From: UKL13-2 sp031370625
Lineage (GTDB): Bacteria; Pseudomonadota; Gammaproteobacteria; Burkholderiales; Usitatibacteraceae
Length of the DNA: 13,137 bases
Reading direction: 5' to 3'
NCBI GenBank assembly: GCA_031370625.1
Contig: JANMQR010000386.1
Location: 1-13,137 of the forward strand
Below, in pieces: positions 1-6,971 of this stretch (the stretch's first letter is position 1; each line of letters opens with the position of its first letter). The translations under genes and the position numbers were made by a program. The notes under the pieces were generated by a model. It did not search any database, was not told the origin of the DNA, and saw only the letters and a program-made list of their open reading frames with translations.

Positions 1-1
1 A

Positions 2-247
2 ATGTTGCTACTCGCGCTAATGCTTTCTGCGCCCGCGTTAATTTTGATGACCATGGTTGATTTGGGCATGGGCATTATGAATAAATTCGCGCAGCAGCTG
101 AATGTGTTTCAGCTTTCGCAGCCGATAAAAGCATTGATTGCAATCTGGATGCTGCTTGCGATGCTCAATACGATCGTCAGCTTTGTTCAGGGCCACTTGG
201 AAGCATTGCGCGGGCTAACCAGAGAGCTTGCACAAATGTTGACCTGA
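2..247 (+). CDS. sctT: SctT, type III secretion export apparatus protein (C-terminal part)
   Basis: This is the last 81 residues of an inner-membrane export-gate protein of the SctT/YscT/HrcT family (FliR is the flagellar counterpart). With SctR and SctS, these proteins form the export gate through which substrates cross the inner membrane. The frame is open to the left edge, so the ATG at base 2 is probably internal; full-length family members have about 260 residues. The visible part has the family's C-terminal signature: a hydrophobic segment starting LSAPALILMTMVDLGMG, the conserved stretch NKFAQQLNVFQLSQPIKAL, then another hydrophobic helix and a short charged tail. It converges on sctU with a 37-bp gap. 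Family identity is secure; which T3SS subfamily it belongs to cannot be told from this fragment. Confidence 0.9.
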   Translation: MLLLALMLSAPALILMTMVDLGMGIMNKFAQQLNVFQLSQPIKALIAIWMLLAMLNTIVSFVQGHLEALRGLTRELAQMLT

Positions 248-284
248 ATATTGATCGGCGAGCAGGCTACTCGTTGCGAGAAAA

Positions 285-1409
285 CTAATTCATCACCGCA
301 AATTCGCGTTCGCCGCTTTCCCGGCTTTGCTGACCGTCGCGCACCGCTTGTGCCCAGTGCAGCACTTCAGCAACCGCCTCAAATGTTTCTTGAGGGATAA
401 ACTCATCAACCTCCGCCAGCGCATTCAGCCGACGCGCTAATGGCACGTTGCGCATGATCGGCACCCCGGCCTCCAGCGCAATTTGCTTCATCATTGGCAC
501 CAAATGGTCTTGCCCCTTGGCGGTGACTATCGGGATAGGGGCGGCCTCGGTGCCGTATTCAATCGCGATGGCAATATGGGTTGGATTCACCACCAGCACA
601 CTCGCGCTTTTTACCGCCTGCGTGGTGTTTTGTTGCGACCACTCCTGATGCAATTGTTTGCGCTTGGCTTTGATATAAGGGTCGCCTTCATCGTCTTTCA
701 TTTCTTGTTTAATGTCGCGCATGCTCATCATCATTTTTTTGGTAAATGAGTGGTGTTGATAGCCTAGATCTGCGAACGAAACGAAGAAGAACACAATCAC
801 GGTAATGCCGAGTAGCCACATCATTGCCTTGTGGTACATCGTGGTGGCATCGCCAACGCCACCAAGCGGGAGCCTTGCCAATTCAGGCAGCATCACCTTC
901 ACGACTAAAAATGTGACGACAATCAGTAAAAGTATTTTCAGCATGGATTTGGCAATTTCAAATACATTGTCCATTGTAAAAATACGCTTGAGCCCGCTGG
1001 CCGGGTTTAGTTTTGAGAAATCCAGTTTCATTTTTTCGAGCGCAAAAACAGGTCCAATTTGCAGGAAATCTCCAAGGCTGCCAATAAGCCCAGCCACTAA
1101 CAATATCGGAATTGTCACCAATGCGAGCCCACGAAAAGCCAACACGCCCATGTTCGACATAGCCATGAAGCCGCTGCCTTCCGCGCTAGATTTAACTTGC
1201 CCAATCTGCGCGAAAACAGCATTAAACAGGAGCGAAAATTCCATCGCAATATGTGTTGTCGCCAGCCAAAAAAGTATCAACCAAATGACCAGCGAAAGCG
1301 TGTTGGTAATGTCTTTGCTCTTGGCGACATCACCTTTTTTTCGCGCGTCACGCAGCTTTTTCGAGGTTGGTTTTTCGGTTTTATCGCCTGAGTCTTCTTG
1401 ACCGCTCAT
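285..1409 (-). CDS. sctU: SctU, type III secretion substrate-specificity switch protein
   Basis: This complete 374-aa protein belongs to the SctU/YscU/HrcU family (flagellar paralogue FlhB). It sits in the inner membrane at the export gate, and autocleavage of its cytoplasmic domain switches export from early to later substrates. The N-terminus has the family signature DKTEKPTSKKLRDARKKGDVAKSKD in residues 9-33. Four hydrophobic segments follow at about 37-56, 88-110, 156-174 and 195-217, then a charged linker, then the autocleavage motif N275-P276-T277-H278 within VVNPTHIAIAIEYG. Length is normal for the family. The start at 1409 places the KTEKPT signature at the usual distance from the N-terminus, but no strong ribosome binding site precedes it. 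The gene appears monocistronic because sctT converges on its 3' end. A dyad promoter lies about 100 bp upstream. The T3SS rather than flagellar assignment rests on the accessory-cargo context and absence of flagellar genes. Confidence 0.95.
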   Translation of the reverse strand: MSGQEDSGDKTEKPTSKKLRDARKKGDVAKSKDITNTLSLVIWLILFWLATTHIAMEFSLLFNAVFAQIGQVKSSAEGSGFMAMSNMGVLAFRGLALVTIPILLVAGLIGSLGDFLQIGPVFALEKMKLDFSKLNPASGLKRIFTMDNVFEIAKSMLKILLLIVVTFLVVKVMLPELARLPLGGVGDATTMYHKAMMWLLGITVIVFFFVSFADLGYQHHSFTKKMMMSMRDIKQEMKDDEGDPYIKAKRKQLHQEWSQQNTTQAVKSASVLVVNPTHIAIAIEYGTEAAPIPIVTAKGQDHLVPMMKQIALEAGVPIMRNVPLARRLNALAEVDEFIPQETFEAVAEVLHWAQAVRDGQQSRESGEREFAVMN

Positions 1410-1507
1410 ATTGGAACCCCGGAAGATATAGAAACGAACAGGAGAGCTGAATTGAAGTTTATGTCGCGCGTCATCCGTCGGCTTGATTCAGCATCTAAAC
1501 TCGGTTT

Positions 1508-1552
1508 ATCTTACTCCTAAGACTGTTTGTTGACCCCTAGGGTTCACCCTAG
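1508..1552 (-). promoter_or_regulatory. Dyad-associated promoter of sctU
   Basis: Read on the minus strand, a perfect 7-2-7 inverted repeat (CTAGGGT-GA-ACCCTAG, plus positions 1537-1552) is followed by a non-consensus -35 slot (GGGTCA, 1531-1536), 17 nt, and a -10-like TAAGAT (1508-1513). The same dyad-to-TAAGAT distance of 23 nt occurs in the promoter at 2233. A weak -35 next to a dyad suggests dependence on a bound activator. The start codon of sctU lies about 100 bp downstream. No transcript data; the promoter call is inference from the recurring architecture. Confidence 0.6.
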
Positions 1553-1581
1553 ATGCGGATTTTGCGGAAGTCGTGCAAAAT
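1537..1581 (+). promoter_or_regulatory. Dyad-associated promoter facing the 86-aa gene
   Basis: The same palindrome (1537-1552) serves the plus strand. Exactly 23 nt after its ACCCTAG half lies CAAAAT (1576-1581), matching four of six -10 consensus bases. The -35 slot (ATGCGG) is poor, as at the other copies. The predicted start of transcription would be about 35 bp before the ATG at 1625. Because the dyad is symmetrical and both sides carry a suitably spaced -10, one bound dimer could drive both directions. Confidence 0.5.
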
Positions 1582-1624
1582 TAGGTTAATTCCTTGAAAA
1601 CTATCGCTCCACACGACCCAAAAT

Positions 1625-1885
1625 ATGGCTATTAACCCTACAATTTCCAATGTTTCATTACCGCAAATTGGCGGTAATGATGCGTCTGCACTGGATAATC
1701 GTGGTGTAGATAGCGCCAATGAACCGCCCGACGGCTCATCGCCTAATAGCGGCCTTGCTGGCGATGAGTTGATGAGCATGAACGTATGGGGTGCGGGGTC
1801 GAAAATGCTGGTGGATCAGCGTGCGTTGAGTAGTCAGGCAATGTCAGCGCAGGATATTGTTGGGTTGTTGATTTTTCGCGATTAG
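1625..1885 (+). CDS. Small polar protein, candidate T3SS-secreted protein
   Basis: I do not recognise this 86-aa protein. The first 45 residues are rich in Ser, Asn, Gly, Pro and Asp and have no hydrophobic segment; the C-terminal 40 are more hydrophobic and may be helical. The start MAINPTISNVSLPQ resembles the start of the 595-aa protein at 4885 (MTTINPNVSAPIATLP), which hints at a shared N-terminal export signal. It lies downstream of the divergent dyad promoter and so probably shares control with sctU. Against it: no ribosome binding site is visible before 1625, and the protein is short, so it might be a truncated remnant of a larger effector. An inner-rod or needle subunit was considered because of size and position, but no motif supports that. 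Confidence 0.5.
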   Translation: MAINPTISNVSLPQIGGNDASALDNRGVDSANEPPDGSSPNSGLAGDELMSMNVWGAGSKMLVDQRALSSQAMSAQDIVGLLIFRD

Positions 1886-2232
1886 CGAATAACTTTAATT
1901 ATCAGGGCTTCGTGCCCCGCAGCGCCATGTCAGTGTTTTATTTCACGCACCTCGATTCAACCCCCCGCTTTTTGAGTTCATTTTCGAATACTGATTCTGC
2001 CGAATCGGCCATTCTGTCCACGCCCTCGAACTTGCATTGAGCTTCGCTCGGGAGCGCGGCGTTCCGAGGTACCGGAGACCTCGCCCGACAATAAATTATC
2101 GCGGTAGGTGACCTGCCCAAATGCGAGTATCCATGAGCTTCTTCAGCGCATATGCCTGAAGACGCCCGCAGATGCTCGTGTTTCAGCCATCCGCGTAAAT
2201 TAAATGCAATAGATAAGCTCAAGTGAACACGG
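1886..2232. other. Gene-free, hairpin-rich intergenic stretch
   Basis: No convincing gene is visible here. Several short inverted repeats cluster together: GAGC-TTC-GCTC (2039-2049), CGAGGT/ACCTCG around a 7-nt loop (2065-2083), and TCTTCAG/CTGAAGA around a 9-nt loop (2140-2162). None is followed by a T-run, so they do not look like standard terminators. A minus-strand open frame at 1938-2222 begins with TTG and has no ribosome binding site; I do not call it a gene. The stretch may be a structured RNA, a repeat-derived sequence or decayed coding DNA. Confidence 0.4.
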
Positions 2233-2325
2233 TAGGGTAAACCCTATATGGGGTACGCCCTAGTTGTAACAAACGATTGCAATCGTTAAGATTTTATTAT
2301 TGATAGTTAGCAGTTGCTGACAATG
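2199..2325 (+). repeat. Promoter-containing direct repeat, copy 1
   Basis: This segment aligns with 4688-4815 in the same orientation. The core 2231-2289 is nearly identical to 4723-4780 (one single-base deletion and a few substitutions), while the flanks are diverged but alignable without gaps for some 35 bp upstream. The repeat contains the dyad promoter and a perfect 16-bp palindrome AACGATTGCAATCGTT at 2272-2287. The limits given are approximate, judged by eye. Confidence 0.6.
2233..2292 (+). promoter_or_regulatory. Double-dyad promoter of the DUF4874/DUF4832-PA14 gene
   Basis: The distal dyad TAGGGT-AA-ACCCTA (2233-2246) is perfect. A second, imperfect dyad TATGGGGTACGCCCTA (2247-2262) has its centre 15 bp further on. 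Directly after CCCTAG come a weak -35 (TTGTAA, 2264-2269), 17 nt and a -10 (TAAGAT, 2287-2292). A 16-bp palindrome fills the spacer. The predicted transcript would have a leader of about 190 nt before the ATG at 2491, which is long enough for further control. Confidence 0.6.
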
Positions 2326-2490
2326 TCAACGATTTTTATTTTCCAAGTTTTAAGTAGCGCGCTTAGCAACGGCACTTCTAAGTGCCATTTGAATTTATTC
2401 CCATCTACGTTCGTAAAAAATGATTCGTGTCCTGCATTGTTAGCAGCGGATGTGTTGAGTTTGGGTTTTTTAACGATGACAGGAGATTTC

Positions 2491-4638
2491 ATGATGAAAA
2501 GTGCGCTGCGATTTCTTTTAATTTTTTTGTTTGCCGCTCCATTCATAGCGCAAAGCACCAGCGTGTGGAGTGCTTCGCAAACCGCATCCTATGCAGCCGA
2601 CAACAGCGCCGAGCTGGTAAATCCGGAGCGCGGCTGGCACAAGAACGTCAATCTAATCGGTGGCGATAACTATGCTGCGGTGCGCACCTCCAGTGGGATG
2701 ACCTTGGCGCGTACTTATGTCCGCCTCGATGCTTATCGCAACTCGGCCATTCCGCAGAGTATCCTCGATGAACACACGCTGCGTTTTGCCGAAGCACGCG
2801 CTGCCGGGATCAAGTTCGTGCTGCGCTATTCGTATAATTTCGGCATGGACGGCGATGCGCCACTGGATCGCGTGCTTCAGCATATTGAGCAGCTCAAGCC
2901 TTACTGGCAGGCCAACGCCGATGTGATCGCGGTGCTGCAAGGCGGCTTCATAGGTGCCTGGGGTGAGTGGCACAGTTCTACCAATGGTTTGACTTCTGAT
3001 GCCAACCAGGCAACGATTGCCAACGCGCTGCTGGCGGCGCTGCCGACCTCGCGCATGGTTCAGATCCGCTATCCGTTGACGATCCGAAAGCTCTTGCCAA
3101 CACCCATCACCTTGGCAGAGGCATTCAATGGCAGCAACATCGCCCGCGTTGGCCTGAAGAATGATTCGTTCCTGCGCAACACGACCGACGCTGGCACCTA
3201 TGACGGCCCGCCGACGTGGCGCTTCGATCAAAGCTTATTTGATTACGTCACCGCCATGTCGCCATCGGTGGTGATGGGTGGTGAGACGGTCGAGGATGTC
3301 CCGTCCACCGTCGGTAACCGGCAGTCAGGACCTGCGGCGCTCGCAGAAATGGCCAAGCTGAACTGGGATTACCTCAACCGCGACTACGCGATCAGTGTGA
3401 TTAATCCGTGGATCGCCGATGGCTCTACTTATGGCCAGATTTCGCGCAAGCTGGGCTACCGGCTGCGCTTGGTCTCGGCGACCCTGCCGACCACGGCCGT
3501 CAGCGGTGGCGTGCTTGCCGGCATTCAGCTCGACCTGGCGAATGATGGCTGGGGCAAGGTCTATAATCCGCGCCGCCTTGATCTGATCCTGCGCAATGTG
3601 CAGTCCGGTGCCACGCACCGAGTGGAGTTGTCGGCCGATGCGCGCCGACTGCTGCCGCTGGGTGGCCAAACGAAATCTATCCCGGCGCAGGGCCAGCTAC
3701 CCAACTTAGCTCCCGGAACCTACGCCGTCCTGCTGCATTTAGCCGATCCTGCTGCCGCGATCCTGCAACGCCCGGAATACAGCATCCGCCTGGCTAACCC
3801 GAACGTGTGGGAGGCAGCCACTGGCTATAACGCGCTGGGCGTGACCTTGGAGATTCAGGGCGAGGCGACAGGTGGCCGAGTGGCGCCGAGTATCACTGCA
3901 CAGCCCGCAAGCGTGACCGTGGTCGCTGGCCAGACGGCGAGTTTTACTGTCGCGGCCAGTGGGTCTGCCCCGCTGAGCTATCAGTGGCGTTTCGGTTCAA
4001 CCAGCATCGGCAGCAATAGCGCAACCCTGAGCATTGGGAATGTCCAAGCCGCCAATGCGGGATCCTACACCTGCATAGTGACCAACAGCGCCGGCTCGGT
4101 GACCACCGCCGGTGCCGCCTTGACCGTCAAGGAAGCGCCCGGCGGTATCGACAGCGGAAACGGTATCGGCCTGACCGGCACCTATTTCCTCAATGTCGAT
4201 CTCACCGGCGACAGCGTTACCCGCACAGACGCAACGGTGAATTTCGATTGGGGCCAGGGCTCGCCTTTAACCGGCGTCCCGGCGGATAATTTTTCTGTGC
4301 GCTGGACCGGTCAGGTGCAGGCGCAGTTTTCAGAGACCTACACCTTCAGCACTGTGTCGGATGATGGCGTGCGGCTGTGGATCAACGGCCAGCTGCTGAT
4401 CGACAACTGGACGGTGCATGCGCCTACCGAGGACACCGGCACGATCACGCTCATCGCCGGCCAGAAATACGATCTGAAGATGGAGTACTTCGACAGCGGC
4501 TGGGGTGCGGTGTCGACCCTGTCTTGGGCTAGCGCATCCACGGCGAAGCAGATCATCCCGACGCTGCAATTGTACCCAACTGCCGCACCGAATATCGCGT
4601 TGGCGGTGGCACCGCGCGCGCGGGTTGGTGGATATTGA
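2491..4638 (+). CDS. Secreted DUF4874/DUF4832 protein with Ig-like and PA14 domains
   Basis: This 715-aa protein starts at ATG 2491 or 2494, preceded by AGGAGA (2481-2486); the longer upstream frame from a TTG at 2314 lacks a ribosome binding site and would bury the signal peptide. Residues 1-30 form a Sec signal peptide (MMKSALRFLLIFLFAAPFIA). A DUF4874-like domain follows (about 33-190, with NPERGWH at 44-50 and GGFIGAWGEWH at 151-161), then a DUF4832-like domain (about 205-455); together these resemble a glycoside-hydrolase-type barrel, with activity unproven. Next come an Ig-like domain (about 465-547, with W499 and YTC at 526-528) and a PA14 domain (about 558-690, typical SDDGVRLWINGQLLIDNW at 623-640), often a carbohydrate-binding module. 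Likely role (inference): binding or processing of an extracellular or host glycan. By eye it is more GC-rich than the next gene, suggesting separate origin. It shares the T3SS-type dyad promoter although its signal peptide points to Sec export. Confidence 0.88.
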   Translation: MMKSALRFLLIFLFAAPFIAQSTSVWSASQTASYAADNSAELVNPERGWHKNVNLIGGDNYAAVRTSSGMTLARTYVRLDAYRNSAIPQSILDEHTLRFAEARAAGIKFVLRYSYNFGMDGDAPLDRVLQHIEQLKPYWQANADVIAVLQGGFIGAWGEWHSSTNGLTSDANQATIANALLAALPTSRMVQIRYPLTIRKLLPTPITLAEAFNGSNIARVGLKNDSFLRNTTDAGTYDGPPTWRFDQSLFDYVTAMSPSVVMGGETVEDVPSTVGNRQSGPAALAEMAKLNWDYLNRDYAISVINPWIADGSTYGQISRKLGYRLRLVSATLPTTAVSGGVLAGIQLDLANDGWGKVYNPRRLDLILRNVQSGATHRVELSADARRLLPLGGQTKSIPAQGQLPNLAPGTYAVLLHLADPAAAILQRPEYSIRLANPNVWEAATGYNALGVTLEIQGEATGGRVAPSITAQPASVTVVAGQTASFTVAASGSAPLSYQWRFGSTSIGSNSATLSIGNVQAANAGSYTCIVTNSAGSVTTAGAALTVKEAPGGIDSGNGIGLTGTYFLNVDLTGDSVTRTDATVNFDWGQGSPLTGVPADNFSVRWTGQVQAQFSETYTFSTVSDDGVRLWINGQLLIDNWTVHAPTEDTGTITLIAGQKYDLKMEYFDSGWGAVSTLSWASASTAKQIIPTLQLYPTAAPNIALAVAPRARVGGY

Positions 4639-4687
4639 GATGCGCTATCGGATTCGGGTTGTCGCATTAACGTTAACAAGATCGGGC

Positions 4688-4815
4688 TGAATTAATTTGA
4701 ATGAAAAAGTTCAATTGCGTGCGATAGGGTAACCCTACATGGGGTGCGCCCTAGTTGTAACAAACGATTGCAATGGTTAACGTTTGTTACTCGATAGTTT
4801 AATTAACTGCTGAGT
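4688..4815 (+). repeat. Promoter-containing direct repeat, copy 2
   Basis: Second copy of the segment at 2199-2325. It keeps the dyad core, the TTGTAACAAACGATTGCAAT block and the following GATAG and CTGCTGA motifs. It differs by a one-base deletion in the distal dyad (TAGGGT-A-ACCCTA, 4725-4737) and one mismatch in the AACGATTGCAATGGTT palindrome. Together with copy 1 it brackets the DUF4874/DUF4832 gene. Confidence 0.6.
4725..4783 (+). promoter_or_regulatory. Double-dyad promoter of the 595-aa hydrolase-like gene
   Basis: The distal dyad is TAGGGTAACCCTA (4725-4737), followed by GGGGTGCGCCCTAG (4741-4754), TTGTAA (4755-4760), 17 nt and TAACGT (4778-4783), a weak -10 at the same 23-nt distance seen at the other copies. 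The start codon at 4885 lies about 100 bp downstream. Confidence 0.55.
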
Positions 4816-4884
4816 ATTTTCCATCACGACAAATTTTTGTGTTTAAACGTTGCCCGTACCTTTTGATCTTCGAGGAGAGTTGTT

Positions 4885-6672
4885 ATGACGACCATTAATC
4901 CAAATGTATCTGCACCCATCGCGACATTGCCGGAACCTAAAAGTCCTAGCGCTGATGACACCAACAGCAACGTCAATGGTGCCAGCAACACCGCTAAAGA
5001 CTCCAGCAGCACTCAGTCTGCTCCCACTGAGCAAACGCCTGCGCAGCTGTCGGCAGCTTTTCATTCGGTTGATGAATTGGCCAAATTGAAACCTGGTGAA
5101 AATTTAATCGCATCGAGTATTTCAGCATCGAAAATAAACGCGATCCCAGCCAAAACGATCGCGCAAGGCAAAGATTTAGCGCCTCAGGTTCGTGAAAATA
5201 CGGTTAACCAGATGTCGTATGAAGCTAGGCTTCAAGCGGCTACGAAAGAGGTTGTTACGGACAAAGATAAAGATGGCAACCTCCTACCAACTTATGCCGA
5301 TAAGCTCAACGCTGCAGCTCTTAATATCGCAGAGAACCCCAAGGCGCTTCCAGAGGGCACCTACAAATCACTGCAAAATGCGTCTTATTTAGTGGGCAAA
5401 ACAGGCACTAATGTAGATGGTAAAACGAGCAGCAACGATCCCTCAAAACCAGTGATTTTCAATAGAGATGCTACCAACCCGCTTGAGGTTGCTAAATACA
5501 GCGGCAGTCAAGATGCGGCAGTTAAAAAAGTAGAGGGATACACCGCGCAGATTGCAGCGGAGCAAACGAAAATAGATTCTGCTAAAAAAGAGCTTGATAG
5601 TTTTGCTTCGAAAGCGTCGATCCTTACTCCCGGGGGTTTTGGAATTGCACGTAGAGTTAGTCTTGAAGCAGGTATTAAAGTTAGTGAAGCAAATCAATTA
5701 AGAATTGGTTTTGACCGAGACGAATTCATTAACACGGCTCGCCTTCAAGATAGTAAAGGCGAAAACGGCAAGACTTATCAGGCTATTGGCAAAGAAGCTA
5801 ATGCAAACAATACTCCAGTCATATTCATTCCCGGAGTAAATACAGATAAAAACCGTGGCGCGGTGCAGGCGATGGACTTATCCAATACACTTAAAGCGCC
5901 CGTAAATCAGGTCGTAAATACATCGTCGAAGGACACAATGATACGGGCGGGTGCAGGTATTCTTACCGGTGTGGGAGCCGATTCTGCCGGGAGGGTGATC
6001 AATCCAACCGCAGCAGATCAACAAATTCAACAGCATCTTACCGGCAACAGGCCCGCTGCCGTTGCAACAGCAAACCAAATTCTCAAGCAAATGAACGACC
6101 CAGCTATGATTGCGGCTAAAACACCGATAAAGATTGTTGGTTACAGTCAGGGCGCGGCCATTGGTTCACAAGCGCTTCGAGAAGTAAATTCGACCCTTCA
6201 GTCGCAGGTTGACAAAGGAACACTAAAACCCGAGGCAAAACAAGCGATGATGGACAGAGTCCAGTTTTTAGGTATTGGTCCAGGCGCAGCGGACCGGCAT
6301 GTCAGAAGCGAATCCGTGGGCGGATCCGCTAAGCCAGTCAAGGGGCTGGAAACAGTCAAATATCGCACTATTTCTGACCAAGGAGACAATATTGCCAAGC
6401 TTTTGGGCGTTAAATCCAATAAAGCGGAAACGTGGCCCGCTAAAGACGCCATTTTTGCGCTTGCAGGGAAAAACGGCTTTCACGAGCACCTTTCATATTT
6501 CAAGTCATACGAGGCCACCGACCCAGGCAGTACATATAATCCTGGCGTAACAAAAGAAATACAGGCGTGGAATAACACTAAGCTTGATTCACCCTTACTA
6601 CAATCAAAAACAGAAAGTGACAGACAACGCAACACGAAAACGACTGACGTGAGACCATTCGAACCGAAGTAA
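4885..6672 (+). CDS. Candidate T3SS effector with alpha/beta-hydrolase (cutinase/lipase-like) motifs
   Basis: I cannot name this 595-aa protein, but parts of it are telling. The start is firm: GAGGAG (4872-4877) lies 7 nt before ATG 4885. Residues 1-60 are rich in Ser, Thr, Asn and Pro without any hydrophobic segment, as is common for type III export signals. Residues 210-245 are Lys/Glu/Ala-rich and probably helical. The C-terminal half looks like an alpha/beta hydrolase: a strand and oxyanion-type loop PVIFIPGVNT (311-320), a nucleophile elbow KIVGYSQGAAIGSQ with Ser421 in GYSQG (the form also found in cutinases), acid candidates D498 or D501 in SDQGDN, and a C-terminal HEHLSYF with H533 or H535 as the catalytic base. 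The order Ser-Asp-His is right for the fold. It has its own dyad promoter and a strong terminator, so it is probably monocistronic. A lipase or esterase acting in a host cell is inference; other hydrolase substrates are possible. Confidence 0.85.
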   Translation: MTTINPNVSAPIATLPEPKSPSADDTNSNVNGASNTAKDSSSTQSAPTEQTPAQLSAAFHSVDELAKLKPGENLIASSISASKINAIPAKTIAQGKDLAPQVRENTVNQMSYEARLQAATKEVVTDKDKDGNLLPTYADKLNAAALNIAENPKALPEGTYKSLQNASYLVGKTGTNVDGKTSSNDPSKPVIFNRDATNPLEVAKYSGSQDAAVKKVEGYTAQIAAEQTKIDSAKKELDSFASKASILTPGGFGIARRVSLEAGIKVSEANQLRIGFDRDEFINTARLQDSKGENGKTYQAIGKEANANNTPVIFIPGVNTDKNRGAVQAMDLSNTLKAPVNQVVNTSSKDTMIRAGAGILTGVGADSAGRVINPTAADQQIQQHLTGNRPAAVATANQILKQMNDPAMIAAKTPIKIVGYSQGAAIGSQALREVNSTLQSQVDKGTLKPEAKQAMMDRVQFLGIGPGAADRHVRSESVGGSAKPVKGLETVKYRTISDQGDNIAKLLGVKSNKAETWPAKDAIFALAGKNGFHEHLSYFKSYEATDPGSTYNPGVTKEIQAWNNTKLDSPLLQSKTESDRQRNTKTTDVRPFEPK

Positions 6673-6686
6673 ATAAATAAAATGGG

Positions 6687-6720
6687 GCTCCATTATTCGT
6701 AAAATAATGGAGCTTTTCTT
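6687..6720 (+). terminator. Rho-independent terminator after the hydrolase-like gene
   Basis: A perfect 11-bp stem, GCTCCATTATT (6687-6697) with AATAATGGAGC (6703-6713), closes a 5-nt loop and is followed by TTTTCTT. It begins 14 bp after the stop codon of the 595-aa gene. Confidence 0.9.
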
Positions 6721-6971
6721 ATCTAAAGTTCGCGAAATTGAGTTTTTAAGGCAGTAAGTCAGCTCTATTGGCCAACGAGCATAACCAAAATCACCGTTGC
6801 TGATCTCACATAGTGATAAAAATTAAAATCCTAGCGCTAGCGCGCCGCTTGGGGCAAAAATGCCTGAAAAGGCTTACCAATGCTAGTGTTTTAAATTAAA
6901 GCTGCATATGGTGTTATTTCGGCAATCATTTCGCATTTAAGTTGTTTGTGCGAATGACACTCATCGTTCTA
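6721..6971. other. Intergenic stretch without recognisable feature
   Basis: No gene, dyad box or clear terminator for the minus-strand gene is visible in these roughly 250 bp. The only symmetry I noticed is the 10-bp palindrome CTAGCGCTAG (6831-6840), which lacks the GGGT/ACCC core of the recurring dyad. Confidence 0.4.

Noticed and set aside
805..1401. 198-aa plus-strand open frame opposite sctU
   Set aside because: The minus-strand frame encodes an unmistakable SctU with NPTH motif; the plus frame is its shadow.
1938..2222. 94-aa minus-strand open frame
   Set aside because: TTG start, no ribosome binding site, atypical composition and overlap with several hairpins. Possibly decayed coding DNA, but not supportable as a gene.
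2314..2490. N-terminal extension of the DUF4874/DUF4832 protein from a TTG at 2314
   Set aside because: No ribosome binding site precedes it, it would place 59 residues before a clear Sec signal peptide, and AGGAGA sits properly before ATG 2491/2494.
2653..3231. 192-aa minus-strand open frame inside the PA14-protein gene
   Set aside because: It is antisense to well-recognised DUF4874/DUF4832 coding sequence and arises from GC-rich codon use.
6831..6840. Palindrome CTAGCGCTAG
   Set aside because: Ten bases of symmetry with a CTAG end only; no GGGT core, no promoter geometry and no nearby start codon.
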